From: Heliocidaris erythrogramma
Taxonomy: Eukaryota; Echinodermata; Echinoidea; Camarodonta; Echinometridae
Direction of reading: 5' to 3'
NCBI GenBank assembly: GCA_025617745.1
Contig: CM046870.1
Span: 22,859,501 to 22,923,500 of the forward strand
DNA: 64,000 bases
Of the stretch, positions 1 to 12,100 are shown in pieces (the stretch's first letter is position 1; each line of letters opens with the position of its first letter). A program made the position numbers and the translations under genes. Under the pieces are notes generated by a model. That model had not been told where the DNA came from and did not search any database. It saw nothing but the letters and a program-made list of their open reading frames with translations.

Positions 1-1165
1 CCTAGTGGACACGCCCACTACCAACTTTATATAAAATAGGAAGAATATGAGGGCTGAAGCTCCTAGCTAACAGAAAAACATGATTTATGTTTGTGCAGAC
101 AGTTGTTTTCTTTTTTGTATTGATAAATCATATATATTTTCCACAAATAGCAGCATTTTGTGGGACCGTTTCCATAGCAACGGCCTTTTTTTACACGCCC
201 ATGACTTCAAATGACTCAGATTGTGGTTGGAATCAGTAGGACAGCTTGAAATACATATATTAGAGGCCTTACCATATATTTTATGCCGCTAAATGACAAA
301 TATACGGTATTTTCTAAATTCCAGTGTTACGCTATGTGTTACCATGGTAACGGCCCTAGCGGCCACGCCCACCACCACTTTGATGTCAAACAAGCAAATT
401 ATGATAGCTGAGGGTCACAACTAATATAAAAACATTATCAAAGACTGTGCAGACATTTTTTTCTTTCTATTTTGTAATGGTTAGTTATAGATTTTTTCAC
501 AAATATCAGCTTTTTGTTGGACCGTTTCCATAGCAACGGCCTTTTTTGACACACCCATGACTTTAAATGGCTCAGATTGTGATTGCAATCTATCAGCCAG
601 CTTGAAATACACATAATGGGATACTTACCATATATTTTATAGCTATTGAATTACAAAGATGCAGTATTTTCTAAGAATCCAGTATTTTTGGTGTGTTACC
701 ATAGTAACGGTCCTACAGGCCACACCCACCACCAACTGTACATGAAATAGGCAGATTATGATAGCTGAGGGTCCTAGCTAATAGAAAAACATACTTTAGG
801 CTTGTGCATACACCTTTTTGGCTATTTCATATTTATAAGTTTGGAAAGTTGTCAAAAAAACCGGCTTTTTATGGTACCGTTTCCACAGTAACGGCCATTT
901 TTGGACACGCCCATGACTTTAAATGGCTCTGATTATGGTTGCAATCGATTGGGCACCTTAAAATACATATATTAGGATGCTTACCAAGTATTTTTAGATT
1001 CGTGAATTGGAATTATATGACTTTTCCTAAAATTCATATTTTTCTTGATCCGTTACCATGGTAACGGCCCTGGTGGCCACACCCACCACCAACTTTATGG
1101 CAAACAAGCAGATTCTGATAGCTGAGGGTCCTAGCTAACAGAAAAACATCATTTAAAATTGTGCC
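1..1165. repeat. Satellite of ~356-bp units (dimer of ~178-bp half-units)
   Basis: Three consecutive diverged units are visible. Each has a GTTACCATGGTAAC-like palindrome followed by ACGGCC and then CCACRCCCACCACCA, and half a unit later a GTTTCCATAGCAAC-like motif followed by ACGGCC and ACACGCCCATGACTT. The motif positions are 168, 338, 524, 695, 879 and 1052, giving alternating spacings of about 171 and 185 bp. The two halves share the core CCATRGYAACGGCC plus ACGCCCA, so the 356-bp unit looks like an old dimer of a ~178-bp monomer. The array starts inside a unit, so it probably continues beyond the left edge. No open reading frame is associated with it. Confidence 0.8.
168..1065. promoter_or_regulatory. 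Six RFX/X-box-like palindromic motifs in the satellite
   Basis: The motifs lie at 168-181 (GTTTCCATAGCAAC), 338-351 (GTTACCATGGTAAC), 524-537 (GTTTCCATAGCAAC), 695-708 (GTTACCATAGTAAC), 879-892 (GTTTCCACAGTAAC) and 1052-1065 (GTTACCATGGTAAC). Five of the six fit the X-box pattern RYYNYYATRRNRAC bound by RFX factors; the one at 879 has AC in place of the central AT. The match is seen in the sequence. Binding or any regulatory effect is inference, because the motifs are part of a repeat and no gene follows closely. Confidence 0.4.
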
Positions 1166-2160
1166 TAAGGGGGGGGACCTTTTCGGTTTCTGGCCCATGG
1201 ACTACATGCTGTTTGTATCAAATATACGACGCGGTAGTCAAAGTCATGATTTTCATCCCTGACTAAAGGTACGTTCACACGTAGAGCGATAGCATCGATG
1301 CTATCGAGGTGTCGATGCTATTTTGGTGAAGACCAGATAGTGTCGAGACCAAACGCTGTCTGAACGCAGATAGTCACGAGATAGAAGCGAGTTTCCAAAA
1401 TATTCTTGCAGCGAGTTTAGCAGGATTAAATCTCAGGATCCAGCGACAAAGCATCGACGCTTTGCGGTTGACCACCCACCGCGCTTGTGACTATTTGTAA
1501 TGTGAGCGCAATCGCTGCTATCTTCACTCGCTGCTATTGTAATTCTGTCTGTTTCATGTGGTGCTCTAATATAATGCAATGTATTCATGTGATGTACCCT
1601 CTTCCCTACTTTTTTCTATTATCATTCTGTCTGTTTCATCTGGTACTGTAATGTAATGTGATGTGATGTATATAGGGGTAAGTAGCTAATGTGTATACTG
1701 TGTGGTAAGGAAGGGGGTTGTTTTGTTGTTTGTTTTTTGGGGGTTCCTTCTTTTTATCTTTTTCTTTTTTATATATGACCAGGCACCACAAAACCACCCA
1801 AAAGTCGCACTGTGTGATTTTCAGTTAGAGCTCAATCAATGTGTTTTGGTTGGCATGCATGGTCAAATTTTAGTTTTGGGTATTTCCTGTGGAGGCACCA
1901 AACAATCTAGAAGTGGTATTTTTGACAGCTTTTTATCAGACTTATGTGTGTCTTCTCTGGATTTTGTTGTATTACTTTTTCTTTTTCACGACCCTGAATA
2001 TTTGTCTCATTTTAATCTCCAATAAATCTCCCGGAGTAAGTTCTTGCATTGATACTTGTGCACTATGATAAACAGGATGTGTCTATGTAGTATGCCAAGT
2101 TTTAGGACAATCTGATAATTTTCATTGAGTTCTAATCCTCCATTTGTCACCTTAGCCAGT
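1166..2160. other. No gene seen; dispersed-repeat DNA
   Basis: No coding signal is convincing here. Around 1268-1330 there are short palindromes of the type TAGCATCGATGCTA; a similar TAGCATCGATGCTA lies near 4882, so this is probably part of a dispersed element. The open frame at 1702-2025 is T/G-rich, has no recognisable domain, and is treated as chance. Confidence 0.5.
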
Positions 2161-4313
2161 GGCGTATCCAGGGGGGGGGGGGCGCAACAGGCGCGCGCCC
2201 CCCCTATTGGCCGTCGTAAAAAAAAAAAAAAGCAAAAAAAAAAAAAAAATCCTCATACCAATTGAAAATATTGTTCATTAAATAGGCTTCAAAATTGGTC
2301 ACATAATTATATAGAACTGCCAAGTAGTAAGTTTTTAACGTATTAATACATTTTTTGGAGTAAAATACGTCCGTACGTTTTTCTGTGCGAAAATCCGTTT
2401 TTTGAAAATTCCGAGTATATGGTTGTTCGAACTTACACTACGTAGATACCGTACATCTACCTTATCTTGTCTATGTGTACTGTTTGTGCTAACATGTACA
2501 GTGTATACGAAGCATGGGTGTGAGAACAAACAGTGTACATTGACAAGATAACGTACTGTGCAGTGAATCCATGTTATGCATGATGGCAGTGCACGATTGT
2601 GCTATCGCGAGATAAGGAAATCACAGCCGGCATTTGTCCTCTGAGAACAGATTCTAAATTTTGCAAATGAGTCAAAATGGAATATCATCGCTATTTTTCA
2701 TGATTCAAGTGAGAGATAATGTCTAATTTGTTGAAATATTCTCTTGAAAAAATCCCTACTGGAAAGTGAATTCCAGCAGGGATTTTTTCAAGAGACTATG
2801 ATCAAGGTACAAGGATACAGGTGCCAAGTCTTCCAGCACCAGCGGCCTAGATAATTGGTAGTTTGGTGGGTACAGTGCGTGCATATCGTGAATCGTTCTT
2901 CATGACCAGGCTTTCGTGGCTTGTTTTCTACTCTTCCCGCCCCCCCCCCCCACTCAGTATTATTTAGGGTACGCGTATGCTTGTTCCCTCCCTTTGAAAG
3001 CACCCCCTATCTCAGGGCTGCCAAAATTTCTGAACCCCCCTATCGCGGGCTTTGCGCGGGCTTTTCCTGCTTTGGAGACCCCCCTAAATTCAGAACACTG
3101 CTCAATGTACCCCCCTATCTCAGGTGAGCTCTCATTCCAACCCCATATCTCAGGACAGACACCAACCTCCTCCCAAGTAAGCTGTCATTACAATACCTTG
3201 GAAGAGATGGGGGCCAGTGTTTCTACTTTTCAAAATGAAATAATCCTGGCTGAATGAGCTATCAAAACTAGCAGGAATTTGATCCTGGGATTTGATCGAT
3301 TTTTCAAGATATTTCATAACCCCCTTTTTTTTAATTTCTCAGGTGTCGAAGAGAGAGAGAGAGAGAGAGAGAGATAAAGAAAAACACCCCTTTTTAATGA
3401 AATCTCCGAGTGATAGATAAAAAACACCCCCTTTTTTATAATTCACGGGCCGGATTGTGTCGCCCCAAAAATACCCCTTTACCGGAGATTTTGGGAACAC
3501 GCATGCGGTCCCTTCGACCTCCGAGTGGAGGGGGGGGGGGGGGGGGAGGGGGGCGGGCTACTCTTTAACTTTATGTTGGAGTGTTTGAATTTAGCTGTGG
3601 TTAACTACATACGATCAGGGAATTCCTGGAATGTTATAGAATGAAGATAAAGTAATTTTCCATCGAAAAAAATGTAGTTCCTGGTTTTGAGTTTAGATCT
3701 TACTAGGCAACTGGGCAAGGTGAATTTGCATGTTGTGTGGTAAAAAGCAGATCAATTGGCTAAAATATTAAGTTAATCATGTCAATATTTCTTTATAATG
3801 TACTGTAGATTAATGAATTTAGCCCTCTAAAGAACAAGAAAACGTACCAGCTTCAGGGGGCTTCGCTCCCTGAACCCTCAAAAGAGGATTTGCCCCTCGA
3901 CCCCATCAGGGGCCCTGAGCGGGCCCCTGTACCTCCGGCTTGGCAAACATTCAAACCCGAGTATGCAGCTCAGCGAAATGGAGCTGCTTCGAGACGAGAC
4001 GAGTTCAGTGCCTGTTGCAAACTGTGCGGGGCACAATTTTGACCAGTATTTTTTATTTTTTAATGCATTCACATGAAACGACTTTATGCAACTGAAGGCG
4101 TTCTTATTAAAGAAATATGTTTTTTCAACTAAAAATATGTTTTTTTCTAGCTGAATAATATGTTTTTTGAAAGTGACAGGTTGGCAGCTCTGCATATAGC
4201 ACTATTTTGCATCTCAGCCCTTCTTCAGAAGCAAATTTTTTCCAAAGACCCCTCCCCCATGACGGTGATCAATAATTCCTGGCGCCCCCCTATTAGGAAA
4301 TCCTGGATACGCC
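2161..4313. mobile_element. Possible 2.15-kb element bounded by GGCGTATCCAGG inverted repeats
   Basis: GGCGTATCCAGG occurs at 2161-2172 and its reverse complement at 4302-4313, each next to a G or C run. The interior holds A/T homopolymers, a GA microsatellite (about 3351-3374), a G tract (about 3529-3546) and CCCCCTATC-type repeats. Ends of this style (GGCGGATCCAGG variants) recur at 10463, 15438 and 47211, so this is a family of inverted-repeat elements without a coding region. The two ends here could instead belong to two separate short insertions. Confidence 0.35.
2741..2794. repeat. Near-perfect short hairpin
   Basis: The arm CTCTTGAAAAAATCCCTACT followed by GGAA is mirrored by a downstream arm with one mismatch across 24 bp and a loop of only about 6 nt. 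The loop is short for a typical pre-microRNA, so a collapsed inverted-repeat element is the likelier origin. Confidence 0.5.
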
Positions 4314-5915
4314 CCTGCCTTAGCACAACTCAACTGAACCTTGCAAGTCAGAGTGCTTCAATAGACTGCAAACTTTAAACCCTTATTAAGAAGTAACATT
4401 ATGAGGGACTGTGCATTCTTCTCTTTGTACATTGAGTTATGAACATCCAATGAGTTATATATCATTTTACATGTGCTTACCAGAGAATATAGTGTGCATG
4501 CATGTGTTTTATTTTGGCATAAGATTGGAGGTAAGTAAATTTTGACATGTACAAGGTTTATTTAAAATTAAGTATTATAACACATGTATTTGCTACTTGA
4601 TTCTATTATCGATATTAGAAATGAATTGTTATTGTGTTATTATGTTGATTTATGAAGACAAATAAAATATTATTCAAAACAAAAGCTTCGCATCATATGA
4701 CCCCTGTACACTAACTTCCGCGCGCGTTTGACCATGCATACCAATTATACTCGGGTCACTCTGTGTGGCACAGTAATTATTGTTTTGGCAGCGGGTGAGC
4801 GATGAATAGTCACGAGTGGGTGATAGAAGCAAGTCGATCACGGCCTGTCTGAACGTACTGGAAATATTTTTGAAACTTATATAGCATCGATGCTAACATA
4901 GCATGAAAACATAACCATATAAAAGATCAAAGATCGTACAAGTCACCGACGAGGTTCTAACGTCACCAAATGACGCCTCATGTGAGCTGGGCTTTAGTTT
5001 TTTTCCTCAGCTGCTGCCGCCGGAACATAAATTGTCACTAAAAACTATTTTCTAAAAAAGAGAGCGCGACAATGGCGCACTAATGATCACACTTTCTTAA
5101 AAAATAATGACCCTACCCAGACGCGCACCCTTCAGGTGGTATGGGGTGCGTCGTTATAATGGACAGTTGCATTATTATTTTTTTTTACTTTAAAAAAGAA
5201 TTTAATTTTGTTTGTTGGTTCGACTGGATATATATTTGTTGTATGCACACTTCACATGGTGTATCTGATTTCTGGAGATGTATCTACTCAATTTAATTTA
5301 ATTTAATTTTTATCTTATTTTGTTTTATGTTATTTCATTTAATTTTATTTGATTTCATTTATTTTTATTTCATTTTATTTATTTCATTTTTATTCTATTA
5401 TTTTTTACAACAGATTTATGCAAGCAATGAGTTTTTTACGTCCATATTTTGATATTTGTGGTAAAAATTGACATTTTTTAATTTGTATGCGAAATGCTTT
5501 TACATAACTATGTGGCTAAATAGAATTTACATTTCTGGTCTCTACAGGGGCACATGCCCCGATGCCCCCGGACTTCCACAGGGTTAAAGCACACGTGTAT
5601 ACACGAATTAGTTTTATGACAAAATTAAGTAATGTGAATGTTGAAAACGTAGCTAATAATTATGTATTACTTAAAAGAAAACCGGTATAAAGAAGGGGCA
5701 TCCGCCAACTGATTAGCCCCGGATAACTACCACTAGCAACTATCCCCACCGTCAATTAACCAAGACAACTAATCCTTGGAAAACCAAACTACCCCGAATG
5801 TTTGTGCCCACTTGTTCGCTCCATTTAGGCTACAGAGATAACCAGTAACCCTTACATGATGGGGATCATGACATAATGTCATAGCATGACATTTTAATCT
5901 TGTTTATTTTCTTAC
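4314..5915. other. No gene seen; AT-rich repeat DNA downstream of the SLC6 exons
   Basis: The last SLC6 coding exon should lie here or further out in the minus direction, but no acceptor followed by a plausible C-terminal tail was recognised. An (ATTTT)n-like tract occupies about 5288-5400. The stretch 4790-4990 resembles other dispersed repeats (TAGCATCGATGCTA, and a GTGAGCTGGGCTTTA end like the one near 20829). Confidence 0.45.
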
Positions 5916-6101
5916 AGTGAAAATAGGTCCACTGCCATTGATGAGCTGGGAGAGGACAGCGTAGACCATTCCTCCAGGAATGCACAGCATGGAAGAGATG
6001 GCCATACAATAGCCTAGTCCATCGGCCCATCGTGGGTACACATCGTTTACACCAAAAGAGTGCAGCGGGGTCCAAAACACTATGTTGCCAATCCATACGA
6101 G
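5916..6101 (-). CDS. SLC6-like exon 13 (TM11-TM12)
   Basis: Residues 521-582, phase 0 on both sides (acceptor tcctag, donor ACT|gtaaga). It encodes [20 protein letters not shown], then [20 protein letters not shown], then [18 protein letters not shown]. This is the usual YP.W...LG.C...SS..CIP pattern of TM12. A good donor follows, so at least one more coding exon is expected. Confidence 0.9.
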
Positions 6102-9100
6102 CTAGGAAGATAAAGAAAATTGTATGTTTATTTGAGAAAAACTACTCATTTGATTTCAGTTGATGTATTTATATCACCATTCTTTTTTGGATGTTCATAG
6201 TCTAGTGTTCGTTCAATTCATTGGCATTAAAATGTAGATGGAAATGATCAAAAACATTTTTATCCCACATGATAGGGCCCTTGACGAAGACATTATAAAC
6301 AAAATATATTTCAGTACCATCGAAATGGCTTTCAGAATTTGTGGTCGGTGAAGGAGGTAGGGACATCAGCCTCAAAAATTTTCGACAACAGAAAAAAGTT
6401 ATCACTTGTTTTCAAATGCCATCAAGGGGTAAAAATTGTTGTCGGGCATGTCGGGGGCACAATATCTTTTGTATTTGATGTTTGAATAAGTTGTGTCGGG
6501 GGCATATGCCCCGTGCCTCCCACCCCCCCCCCCCCCCCCCGATCCGCCACTGTAAAAGTAGGCCTTTGGGCGGTCTATACTACTAGCATAGTGTTCACCA
6601 TGCTTAGGAGTTATTCAAATAGATTAGCGTTCGCATAATGTCACAGGGTTCCCTAGCCCTGGGGCGGTAATCTGAACGCTCCATAAGCCAGTTCGTAATA
6701 AGCACATTGTACAAGATATGACCCTGAAATGACCCCAATTTGTACGCACACGCACATCTGTTTTGGTGGAGGCGATACTTACTCGGTAGAAGTGACCTCC
6801 GTCTGCACATGCGCAAATTGCAATTACGAAATGGGCTATGCGCAAATTGGTATTGTGAAAGCTCAGAGTGCCCATTTCTAGTTGACAGGAGGTGCGTACC
6901 AGCCAAATGCACGCCTGTTATAAGCAATCGTATGCGTAGGTAGGTATACAGTCCCTATGCACATGCAGGGTACGCAACCATATACGCCATCGTACGCCAG
7001 CCTATGCATAACCTACGCAGGGACTACTCCGATCCTGTGCGTAATTTCGGCGTACTCAGTATGCCCCACAACGCAACTCTACGCTGGCCCGGTGTGAAAG
7101 GGGCTTAACGCGGACGGGCGCGGACATACGGGTACGTACGTGCATGCATGCGCAAACGGTGAAAATACCTAAAATGGGCTAAGATACACTATGCATGTGT
7201 TATAGGGCACTGACATTATACAAATTCAACTTGGAGAGTGCACGGGTATGCGTGCATCGGAAAATGCTCAAACTGGTCTAGAATCAGTTTTGGGCATGTT
7301 TGTGGCAATTTTAGACATTTGAAAATTTTCCGTCAATGAGCTTAAGATCCTTTTACAGCAAGAAATAGTAATCATGGTAATGTTTTAGTATTTCTATATG
7401 ATTTCTGGAATATTTTCTTGAACGCACAGGTACGCGCATGCGCGCGAAAACGGTAAAAATGCTTTAAAAAGGTATTGTTGAACATTTGTAATTGGTGCGT
7501 GCATGCGTGCATAAGTGTGATAACGTTTTAAATACACTAGGATTGATTTTTCATGTGTTTCAGAACATTGTTAAATATTTCCAATGTCTTAGGAGTGTAC
7601 ACTTTTCATTCCCTGACTCTTCTACAGCCCACCTGTACATTTGTACTCGTTCAACTCTTAAAAAAAACCCTGACACTGGGCGTTGTGGCGTGCGCCTGTA
7701 AACCAAGCTGACGGGACAGTTACAAATTGACTTGGGTTGCGGGTTCGAGCCCCGGTCACGTTTTTCGGATAGTGACGTTAAAGGTCGGTCCACACAGACG
7801 TAAATAATCATATCTGATTGATACACGTCTTAAAACCTAACTATTCATTCATTCATTCCTTGAGTGAAAAAAAAATGATACATGAACCCTGTATTATGTG
7901 CATTGTGTAGACTTACAAAAGATAGAAGAGGAACAGTGACCGGCCAGCATATAATGTACCATTCTATCTGTCGCCATTTCAGCATTTCGGCAATGTCGGA
8001 CGAGAATCGTCGAACTCCTTCAAACAGAAGAAGGTCAATTTGTTAAAGACTAAACATAGATAATAATCATCATAATAATAATAAAAATGAAAATAATAAT
8101 AATAAAACATGTACAATTTTTACAGACGTTTATAAACATATACCATATAATAATGGCAAAAAAAAAAATGTTTTGCTGCAAAATCCGTAAAATTTTGTCT
8201 CTTGCAATGTGATAAAAATTTCGGTCTCATCTCTAAAAGAAAAATTGATAGTTTCCTCTGGATATTTTAGAAAAAAACAGCAGAAGAAAAACTGATTAAT
8301 ATAACTTGGTCCGTTTCGTATATCTATTAACTAAGCTAATAAATAAAAACCTCAGTCAAATAGAGAAAAAAGGAAAATAAAGAAAATAAAAGAAAGAAAG
8401 AGAGAAAGAGAGAGAGAGAGAAGTGGTACAGGGAAAGGCAATGTGAAAGAAAGATACCAATCCCCATAACCACCCCTCACTCGATGGTCTTGTTCTTTTG
8501 AATTTCATCGTCCTAACACGAAAGGTGTCTCTTCGCCGAAGGTACACCCCTACGATAACTGAACTCACACAACACAACTATCAGTGATATTTCCCAAAGT
8601 GATAAGGTAACATTGCAGATCCCGATCTTTGATTTTTGTTATATTTTTAAATTCTTCCGCTATGCAATAAATCTCGAGCATCATTTGTTATAATTACTAT
8701 ACTTTTCACGAATTTGGTGATAAAAGTGCCTTTTCAAAAGCCGAGAAGAGTATTCAGGATAGTCGGTAGAGGTGGCAATGCTCAGCTGGGGTAGAGCAAT
8801 GTGACATCCACGTTTAAAATTCCTGTAGCAAATTGTCGTTGGTAGACATTTTGCTCCCTATATATGTCAGCATTGTGAAAGAGAAAGAAAGGAATATGTT
8901 GTGAGGGCCTGTCGGTAGATTTGAAAATCAGAATGATGACTAAAGCATCATATTTTCTTATTGAAAACCAATTTGAAATGAGTCTGATGACGCCCCTACT
9001 GGTGTAGCCTATCCGATATGCGTCGGGCTTTCTGGCAAGTATACTAATCGTGTTATGGAGACGGAAAATCGACGCCCTCGCCGATTGTCTGCATCTATAA

Positions 9101-12100
9101 CGCGATTAGTTTACGTAATGCGATTAGTATACTTGCCAGAAAGGCCGACGCATATCGGATAGGCTATACTACTGGTGTTAAGAATTATTATTATTATTAT
9201 TATTTACCATAAAACCATCCGATGGCGATGCTCTCGAAGAAACAGATCCAATTGATGGCGAAGGGACCCGATCCATAGTAGTCAAATAGCGTGAAGACGT
9301 ACATACCACCCTGGAATTTAAGCAATAAGTGTCATTAACTGTAATGGGCACTTCTATGTGCCATGCACGCATGTATTAATCAATTTTCATTCGATTTCAT
9401 TATTGTTCAAAGGGCCCTATTAACCCTCCAAAATACCCCAGTCTTTTTAGGGTTAAGAGTTTTTACTGATCCTGATTGATCCATAGACATCGAAAGTTTA
9501 AATACGTGTATATATACCACCCTGGAATTTAATCAATAATCGTTAGTATTTTTTTAAAAGTGGAATAGATGTATGTAGCTGTATAGATGTTTTATTAAAT
9601 CATATTATCGTTATCCAGGTTCCCCAAACCTAATCTGGTATACTAGTACAAATTAGTATAGAAAAGAATGATGTGCCCCCTAATTCTACCTCTGTCAGCA
9701 ATTTTGGCTCCCAAAAGGTATGAGAAAAAAAGTGATAATTTATTTTCATGTCAGAGAATTTCTTTTTCTTCGTTTGTCATAAGCGCCTAATTCTACTGGA
9801 TCCGTCACTGGAAGTTTATCAATGAGCACATTGACAACGTTCCCTTGTTCTTACCTCCGTTACCATGGTGAGTCCAATCAGGAAGTTCACAAAGCAGACT
9901 CCCAGCACGAATAGCTCTTCATAATACCCTCTCCGCAGCCATTTTGGAAACATATCCATAACAGCCGTTATGAACGCTTTAACCGTGACCAGCTAATGTG
10001 GTTGAAATAGTAAAAAAAAAACCAAAAAAAACAGTTTATTAGTGAAAAAAGCTGTGTTTCAGTAAAAATCTTTACTATTATAAAATGCATGTCCTTTTTC
10101 ATCCTTGTGGTCTATATATGCTAATATATTATTCAAAATATCAAATATCAGCATATTCATTGATAGCCAAGCATTCTGAAATGTTATTCAAAAGGTTGAA
10201 AAGGTCAAAACTGAACTGAATGCAGGTCTAGTTATTCACCGACTGCAATCTACATACATCTACATGTACAGCGGCTTAGCAGGTGATGGATTATAGTCTT
10301 TTAAAAGAAAAATTAAAATCAATATAATTGTTCATACTAATGTTGCTAGAGCGTATAATCAATAACGAAAAGCAGACTTTAAAAAAACATCAAAAAGTAG
10401 ATATGTGATAACTGTACAACGTCCGTGTCATAAGTATTTTAAAATTACCGTTAAGTAGCATAGGCGGATGCAGGGAGGCACCCCCAAAATATGACTTTTT
10501 TCCCCTGTCAAAGATATTTTTTAGGAAAGGTGCCCCCTCTGTTTTATACGAAAATCCTGGATCCGACCTTAACTCGTTTTCATTCGGTTACCCGGTATCT
10601 GCATTATTATCATTTCATTACCTGAGTGTTTAGTACTATCTTTAGCACCACAAGGAAAAAGAGAATAGACCAAAGCCTTGGCACAGGCAAAGCAGCAAAA
10701 GCACGCGGTAAAACCATGAAAAATAGATCAGGACCTAAACATGAAATGATAAATTGGAAAGATTGAAAACAGAAGAAACAAGATATTTAAAAATAATGTT
10801 ATAATTCATGGAAACATTGAGTAGAAGCAGAAAAAACAAAAAATGGGAATAGTGAATTTTTGAGCAAAATCGGACAAAATAATAATAAGAAGGTATGGGT
10901 GCATGAAAGTTGTGATCACTGATGGGAATCTCCTACTGACGGTGCAGTCATGATGGGTCATTGCATACATGGAGAAATCTGCCATTATCGTGATTATGGT
11001 GTGTACAATTTTTTCCCCAAAATACTCTTAGTCCATTTCAGTAACAGAACAGACTTTTAGCCAGTGATATATAATGGGCAATATATGTTTACATGTCCTC
11101 CCGTGACAAAAATGTTTGTTTCACCATTGGTGTTCAGAAAAGGGATACAAATGGGAAAGTTCTCCATGAATGAAATCACACATCATGACCGCACTGCCAA
11201 ACTTAATGTGAGGACCTTCATATTATGAGTGGTCTCAACATTAAAAAAATCATAACCTCCTTATTCTTTGCCCGATTTATCTCAAACTCTCAAGAACATG
11301 TTTCTCTGATTTTACTGCTTTCATCCAAGCCAATTTTCTATGAAAGGGGAAATTCACCCAAAAGATAAAGTTGGAAATGTTGATTATATAGCACGCAAAT
11401 AAGGGTTAGGCTGTAAGGTTTCGGAAACACCAAAATGATAAGAAATTGACTCAATCCTGCTGAGAGTCACATGTACTGCACACAAAAATGTGTATATGGG
11501 ACTACATGCAAATGTTCGGCCCGAACATTTCAGTTGTTCGTCATATTTTGAATGTGAAGACATTTGAAGAGCAATCCTTTTCAGGGGGCATATCTACTAT
11601 AATGATAATATAATAAGAATGAGAAAAGTCCAAAATTATTTTTATCTTTCCCAGAACACAACCTTCCCTTTAAGGAGAACTGTGATGAGCAAAATGAAGT
11701 ACAGCCTTCTCGCAACATTTTTCTTTTAGGGTTCACTAGACCGACGGCCCAGGAGACCAACAGCCCACGAAAGGAACATTTTTCGACCTTCCCTTATGTA
11801 TTCCCTTTTAAATGTCGGTCAGTTTCATTTAATCAAATTGATTATTATTAAAAAATACTCAAAACTGCTCATGCAATTTCAATATAACCAGAAAGCGGTA
11901 ACATAATTGACAGGACCCCCTTATAAAATAGACTTATGATATAACTGTACAGAATGAAATATTGGCCCTGTTATCAATAGGTTTTTAACATAATTCTGTT
12001 GGTGCTATTGCTAAAAAGATATATAAATCAAAGTTCAACAATATTAATCACTGCATTTGTAACATCTTGATATAGTTTCTTAGCAGCACATGATAATTAT

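Noticed and set aside
5866..6096. 76-codon minus-strand frame starting [10 protein letters not shown]
   Set aside because: Wrong frame of exon 13. The SLC6 frame and splice sites explain the sequence.
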